Shown here piece by piece: positions 60,694 through 64,000 of a stretch of 64,000 nt of DNA. A program made the translations under genes and the position numbers. Every line of letters begins with the position of its first letter. Within the stretch, counting starts at the first letter, position 1. Source of the stretch: Burkholderiales bacterium (GTDB lineage Bacteria; Pseudomonadota; Gammaproteobacteria; Burkholderiales; UBA6910); NCBI GenBank assembly GCA_026005015.1, contig BPKG01000001.1, positions 625,501 through 689,500 on the forward strand, given 5' to 3'. The notes below the pieces were generated by a model. The model did no database searches, was not told the DNA's origin, and worked only from the letters and a program-made list of their open reading frames with translations.

Positions 60694-61140
60694 TCACTCC
60701 GTGGATACCGGCGTCTTCTGGTCGCTCAAGGCGGCGTGGAGGGTATGCCAGGCCAAAGTCGCGCACTTCACCCGGGCCGGGAATTCCCGCACGCCCGCGA
60801 GCACTTCTAGCTTGCCCAGGTCGGCGTGGCTGCCTTCGTCCGAGTCGGTCACCATGGCATGGAACGCGTGGAACAGCCGCTCCGCCTCCTCCAGGGTCTT
60901 TCCCTTGAGCGCCTCGGTCATGAGGGACGCGGAGGCGGTGGAGATGGCGCAGCCCGACCCCTGGAAGCTCACGTCGCCGATCGTGTCGCCCTCCAGCTTC
61001 AGGTACACGGTCACTTTGTCCCCGCACATGGGGTTGTAGCCGTCGGCATGGCGATGGGCGTCCTCCATCTTCCGGAAATTGCGCGGGTTCCGGTTGTGGT
61101 CGAAGATGACTTCCTGGTACAGCTCCCGCAGGTCCGCCAC
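60694..61140 (-). CDS. sufU: SufU-type sulfur acceptor / scaffold
   Basis: 148 residues. Conserved Cys39 (NPMCGDKV), GSGCAISTASASLMTE and RVKCATLAWHTL form the metal site. It accepts sulfur from SufS. Placed between sufS and sufT as in SufCDSU operons. Confidence 0.95.
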   Translation of the reverse strand: MADLRELYQEVIFDHNRNPRNFRKMEDAHRHADGYNPMCGDKVTVYLKLEGDTIGDVSFQGSGCAISTASASLMTEALKGKTLEEAERLFHAFHAMVTDSDEGSHADLGKLEVLAGVREFPARVKCATLAWHTLHAALSDQKTPVSTE

Positions 61141-61178
61141 GATTCAGCCTCGTCGTCGCTAAGGGTCCGAAACAGGCC

Positions 61179-62429
61179 TCAGCCGAAGACTTCCTGCACC
61201 TTGCGCAAGCCCGCCACCAGGGCATCCACGTCCTCCCGGGTGTTGTACAGGGCGAAGGACGCGCGGGCGGTGGCCGGCACCCCATAACGGTCCATCACCG
61301 GCATGGCGCAGTGGTGCCCGGCGCGGATCGCCACCCCCTGGTGGTCCAGGATGGTGCCGATGTCGTGGGGATGCACCCCGTCCATCACGAAGGACAGGAT
61401 CCCGGCCTTTTGCCGGGCGGTGCCCACCAGGCGCAGGCCCTTGATCCCGGCGACCGCTTCGGTCGCGTACTCGAGCAGGGCGTGCTCGTGGGCGGCGATC
61501 GCCTCCATGCCGATGCCCGCCACGTAATCCAAGGCCGCCCCCAGGCCGATGGCGCCGGCGATGTGGGGCGTGCCCGCCTCGAACTTGTAGGGCAGGTCGT
61601 TGTAGAGGGTCTTCTCGAAGGTGACCACCTTGATCATGTCGCCCCCGCCCTGGTACGGCGGCATGGCCGCGAGCAGCGCTTCCTTGCCGTAGAGGGCGCC
61701 GATCCCGGTAGGGCCGTAGATCTTGTGGCCGGAGAGGGCGTAGAAGTCGCAGTCCAGGGCCTGCACGTCCACCGGGACGTGGGGAGCCGCCTGGGCCCCG
61801 TCCAGCAGCACCTTGGCCCCCACGGCGTGGGCCCGCTCCACGATGCGCCCGACCGGGTTGATGGTGCCCAGGGCGTTGGACACGTGCACCGCCGCCACGA
61901 TCTTGGTGCGCTCGGAAAGGAGCCGCTCGAACTCCTCGAACACCATCTCGCCGGCGTCGTTGATGGGCGCCACCTTGAGCACGGCGCCGGTCTGCTGGCA
62001 CGCCATCTGCCACGGCACGATGTTGGAGTGGTGCTCCATGGCGGTGATGAGCACTTCGTCGCCGGGCTTGAGAACGGCGCGCCCGTAGCTCTGGGCCACC
62101 AGGTTCACGCCCTCGGTGCAGCCGCGCACGAACACGATCTCCCGTGCCGAGCGGGCGTTGAGGAACCGGGCGACCTTCTCCCGGGCCCCCTCGTAGGCGT
62201 CGGTGGCCTTCTGGGACAGGGCGTGCACGCCGCGGTGCACATTGGCGTTGTACTCCTCGTAGTAGCGCCGCTCGGCCTCGATCACCGCCGCCGGCTTCTG
62301 GCTGGTGGCGGCGTTGTCCAGATAGACCAGGGGCTTGCCATAGACCTGCTGCTTGAGGACGGGAAAATCCTCCCGCCAGCGATATGCCGGGGCCACGTGC
62401 CGGACCAGAGCTTCCTTCGTCGCGCTCAT
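61179..62429 (-). CDS. sufS: Cysteine desulfurase SufS
   Basis: 416 residues. PLP lysine in [32 protein letters not shown], and catalytic Cys in [16 protein letters not shown]. Provides persulfide to SufU. Overlaps sufD by 4 bp. Confidence 0.97.
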   Translation of the reverse strand: MSATKEALVRHVAPAYRWREDFPVLKQQVYGKPLVYLDNAATSQKPAAVIEAERRYYEEYNANVHRGVHALSQKATDAYEGAREKVARFLNARSAREIVFVRGCTEGVNLVAQSYGRAVLKPGDEVLITAMEHHSNIVPWQMACQQTGAVLKVAPINDAGEMVFEEFERLLSERTKIVAAVHVSNALGTINPVGRIVERAHAVGAKVLLDGAQAAPHVPVDVQALDCDFYALSGHKIYGPTGIGALYGKEALLAAMPPYQGGGDMIKVVTFEKTLYNDLPYKFEAGTPHIAGAIGLGAALDYVAGIGMEAIAAHEHALLEYATEAVAGIKGLRLVGTARQKAGILSFVMDGVHPHDIGTILDHQGVAIRAGHHCAMPVMDRYGVPATARASFALYNTREDVDALVAGLRKVQEVFG

Positions 62430-63769
62430 ACCAGTTCCCTGATGGCTTCACCCTCGGGCAGGCGCCCGATCACGAATTCCTCCAGCCGCACCCGCAGAGG
62501 TTTCAGGCCGATGCGGTTGATGACGTCGTTGGCAAACGCGTAGGTAAGAAGATTCCTTGCCGCCACATCCCCAATGCCGCGGGAACGCAGATAAAACAGC
62601 ATATCCTCGTCGAGCTGCCCCACGGTGGCGCCGTGGGCGCACTTCACGTCGTCGGCGTAGATCTCCAATTGGGGCTTGGTGTCCACTTCGGCGTCCTGGG
62701 AGAGGAGCAGGTTGTTGTTGGTCTGCTCCGCGTCCGTCTTCTGGGCGCCCGGATGCACCACCACCCGCCCGCTGAACACGCCCCGGCCGGCCCCGTCCAG
62801 CACGCCCCGGTAGTACTCCCGGCTGGTGCCGCGGGGTTTGGCGTGATCGATGCGGGTGTGATGATCCACGTGCTGGCGCCCGCCCACCAGGTAGAGTCCG
62901 TTCAGGGTCGTTTCGCACCCCTCGTCGTCGAGCGCCACGGCAATGTCGGTGCGGGCGAGCTGGGCCCCCAGCGCCATGGAATGGGAGACGAAACGGCTGT
63001 CCCGGCGCTGCTCGGCATGAATGCCCGCCAGGTGGACGGTCTTCACGTCCTCCTGCTGCAGCTTCACGTGCTCCACCGCCGCGCCGGGGCCCACCGAGAT
63101 CTGGGTGAGGGTGTTGGTGAACGCCACCGCCCCGGGCACGCCCGCGTAGTGCTCGATCACCAGGGCCTGGGCTCCCTCCTCGGCCAGGACCAGGTGGCGC
63201 AGGTGGGCCGCCCGCCCGCCGCCGCTCGCGAGGATCAGCAGGTGCAGGGGCCGGGGAAGCTTCACCCCGGGCTGCAAATGAACGACCGCCCCGTCCCGGG
63301 CGAAGGCGGTGTTCATCGCGGCGAAAGGGCCGGCAGGCGCCTCGCTCCCGAAGTAAGGAACGAGCGGCTCCGCCCCCCGCTCCAAAAGCTCTGCCAGGCT
63401 GCAGACCATCGCGCCCTCCGGCAACTTCCCCAGCCGGGAAAGCTGCGGCACGAAACAGCCGTCCACGAACACGAGCAGGTCCGCGTCCAGGTGGGCGAAG
63501 CGGTGGATCGCCAGGGTACTCTCGAGCTCGCTGGACGGTACGCTCCCCGCGGCCGGCGGGAAATGCCGCCGCTCCAGGGGCGCGACGCTGGTGTACTTCC
63601 AGTCCTCGTCCCGGAGCGTCGGAAAGCCCAGGGCCCGGAAACGCTCCAGGGCCCGCTCCCGCGCCTTGCGCACCCAGGGCACCCCGTGCCCCGGAAGCAG
63701 GTCGGCCAGCGCCGCGTAGTCGTCGGCGTAGCGGGCCGCGGCGTTCGCCTTGAGATCGTCCACCTTCAC
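62426..63769 (-). CDS. sufD: Fe-S cluster assembly protein SufD
   Basis: 447 residues. Family segments: [21 protein letters not shown] at the start, [57 protein letters not shown] and [12 protein letters not shown]-type motif ([24 protein letters not shown]). Partner of SufB/SufC. Overlaps sufC by 4 bp. Confidence 0.97.
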   Translation of the reverse strand: MKVDDLKANAAARYADDYAALADLLPGHGVPWVRKARERALERFRALGFPTLRDEDWKYTSVAPLERRHFPPAAGSVPSSELESTLAIHRFAHLDADLLVFVDGCFVPQLSRLGKLPEGAMVCSLAELLERGAEPLVPYFGSEAPAGPFAAMNTAFARDGAVVHLQPGVKLPRPLHLLILASGGGRAAHLRHLVLAEEGAQALVIEHYAGVPGAVAFTNTLTQISVGPGAAVEHVKLQQEDVKTVHLAGIHAEQRRDSRFVSHSMALGAQLARTDIAVALDDEGCETTLNGLYLVGGRQHVDHHTRIDHAKPRGTSREYYRGVLDGAGRGVFSGRVVVHPGAQKTDAEQTNNNLLLSQDAEVDTKPQLEIYADDVKCAHGATVGQLDEDMLFYLRSRGIGDVAARNLLTYAFANDVINRIGLKPLRVRLEEFVIGRLPEGEAIRELV

Positions 63770-64000
63770 GTCCGCGCCTCCTTGCCTTTGCCCCCGTGGG
63801 CCGCCATCCAGGCGTAGCCGTGTCTCTCCAGCTCCAGCGCCAGCTCCCGCCCGCCCGAGCGGATGATGCGGCCCTGGGCCAGCACATGCACGAAATCCGG
63901 CACGATGTAGTTGAGCAGCCGCTGGTAATGGGTCACCAGCACCATGGCGCGCTCGGGGCTGCGAAGCGAATTGACCCCTTCCGCCACCACCTTGAGAGCG
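63766..64000 (-). CDS. sufC: Fe-S cluster assembly ATPase SufC, C-terminal part (runs off the window)
   Basis: Last 77 or so residues: ALKVVAEGVNSLRSP, AMVLVTHYQRLLNYIVPDFVHVL (H-loop) and ELALELERHGYAWM. The SufC ABC ATPase powers the SufBCD scaffold. The rest lies beyond the right edge. Confidence 0.95.
   Translation of the reverse strand, partial: ALKVVAEGVNSLRSPERAMVLVTHYQRLLNYIVPDFVHVLAQGRIIRSGGRELALELERHGYAWMAAHGGKGKEART

Overview
This is a GC-rich chromosomal window that looks like a betaproteobacterium. The evidence is the gyrA-serC-serA order, the ubiG-gph pair next to an MTA/SAH-deaminase-type amidohydrolase, a one-piece tmRNA with tag ANDERYALAA, a 1610-residue NAD-glutamate dehydrogenase, and a SufC-D-S-U-T iron-sulfur cluster operon. 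The gene content (nickel import, two [NiFe]-hydrogenase gene pairs, all Hyp factors) suggests an aerobic or facultative H2 oxidiser, possibly chemolithotrophic. No genus is claimed.

Layout. 1-8.5 kb: housekeeping genes (serA', serC, gyrA, an OmpA-family protein, amidohydrolase, ubiG, gph) and an adenylate cyclase/FHA protein. 8.67-9.06 kb: ssrA. 9.1-17.1 kb: accessory genes downstream of ssrA: a degenerate ECF42-type sigma factor with its usual DGPF/YciI partner, a VOC protein, an Asp-box protein with a MoaD-like partner, an MFS carrier, an HtrA-like protease, a complete ISL3-family IS and a chrA remnant cut at the IS end. 17.2-22.1 kb (minus): exbD-exbB-tonB, a TonB-dependent receptor and a NiCoT nickel permease, with two matching NikR-like operators. 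22.3-45.9 kb (minus): one long hydrogenase region. From its 5' end it reads: NtrC-type regulator, zinc-ribbon protein, small and large subunits of an actinobacterial-type (group 1h/5) hydrogenase, ompW, two tandem four-cysteine (HiPIP-like) proteins, maturation protease, AbrB-like protein, TPR protein, two small membrane proteins, NifU-Rieske protein, NHL protein, hypF, hypC, SIS protein, hypD, hypE, a fused hypA-hypB, a receiverless frameshifted hoxA, hoxB, hoxC, nikR, hoxJ. 46-52 kb: pldA, yqjDEK-like genes, lemA-GIDE, cytochrome b561 and two yceI genes. 52.1-56.9 kb: gdh. 57-60 kb: a CysM / rhodanese-MoeB / CysO-like / JAMM protease set for cysteine synthesis from a protein thiocarboxylate. 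60-64 kb: Rieske ferredoxin and sufT-U-S-D-C'.

How the parts fit (inference from family knowledge plus layout). HoxBC is a cytoplasmic H2-sensing regulatory hydrogenase, HoxJ its kinase, and the intact NtrC-type regulator at 44.4-45.9 kb the likely response regulator. A textbook sigma-54 promoter (TGGCAC-N5-TTGC) lies directly upstream of the group 1h hydrogenase genes. The NikR-controlled receptor, Ton motor and NiCoT permease would supply nickel. The Hyp proteins and one protease mature the large subunits: the group 1h subunit carries a cleavable tail and HoxC does not. The main novelty candidates are the tandem HiPIP-like proteins and other accessory genes of the group 1h operon, its apparent control by an H2 sensor through sigma-54, the HypA-HypB fusion, and the sulfur-carrier protein with a 16-residue tail beside a JAMM protease.
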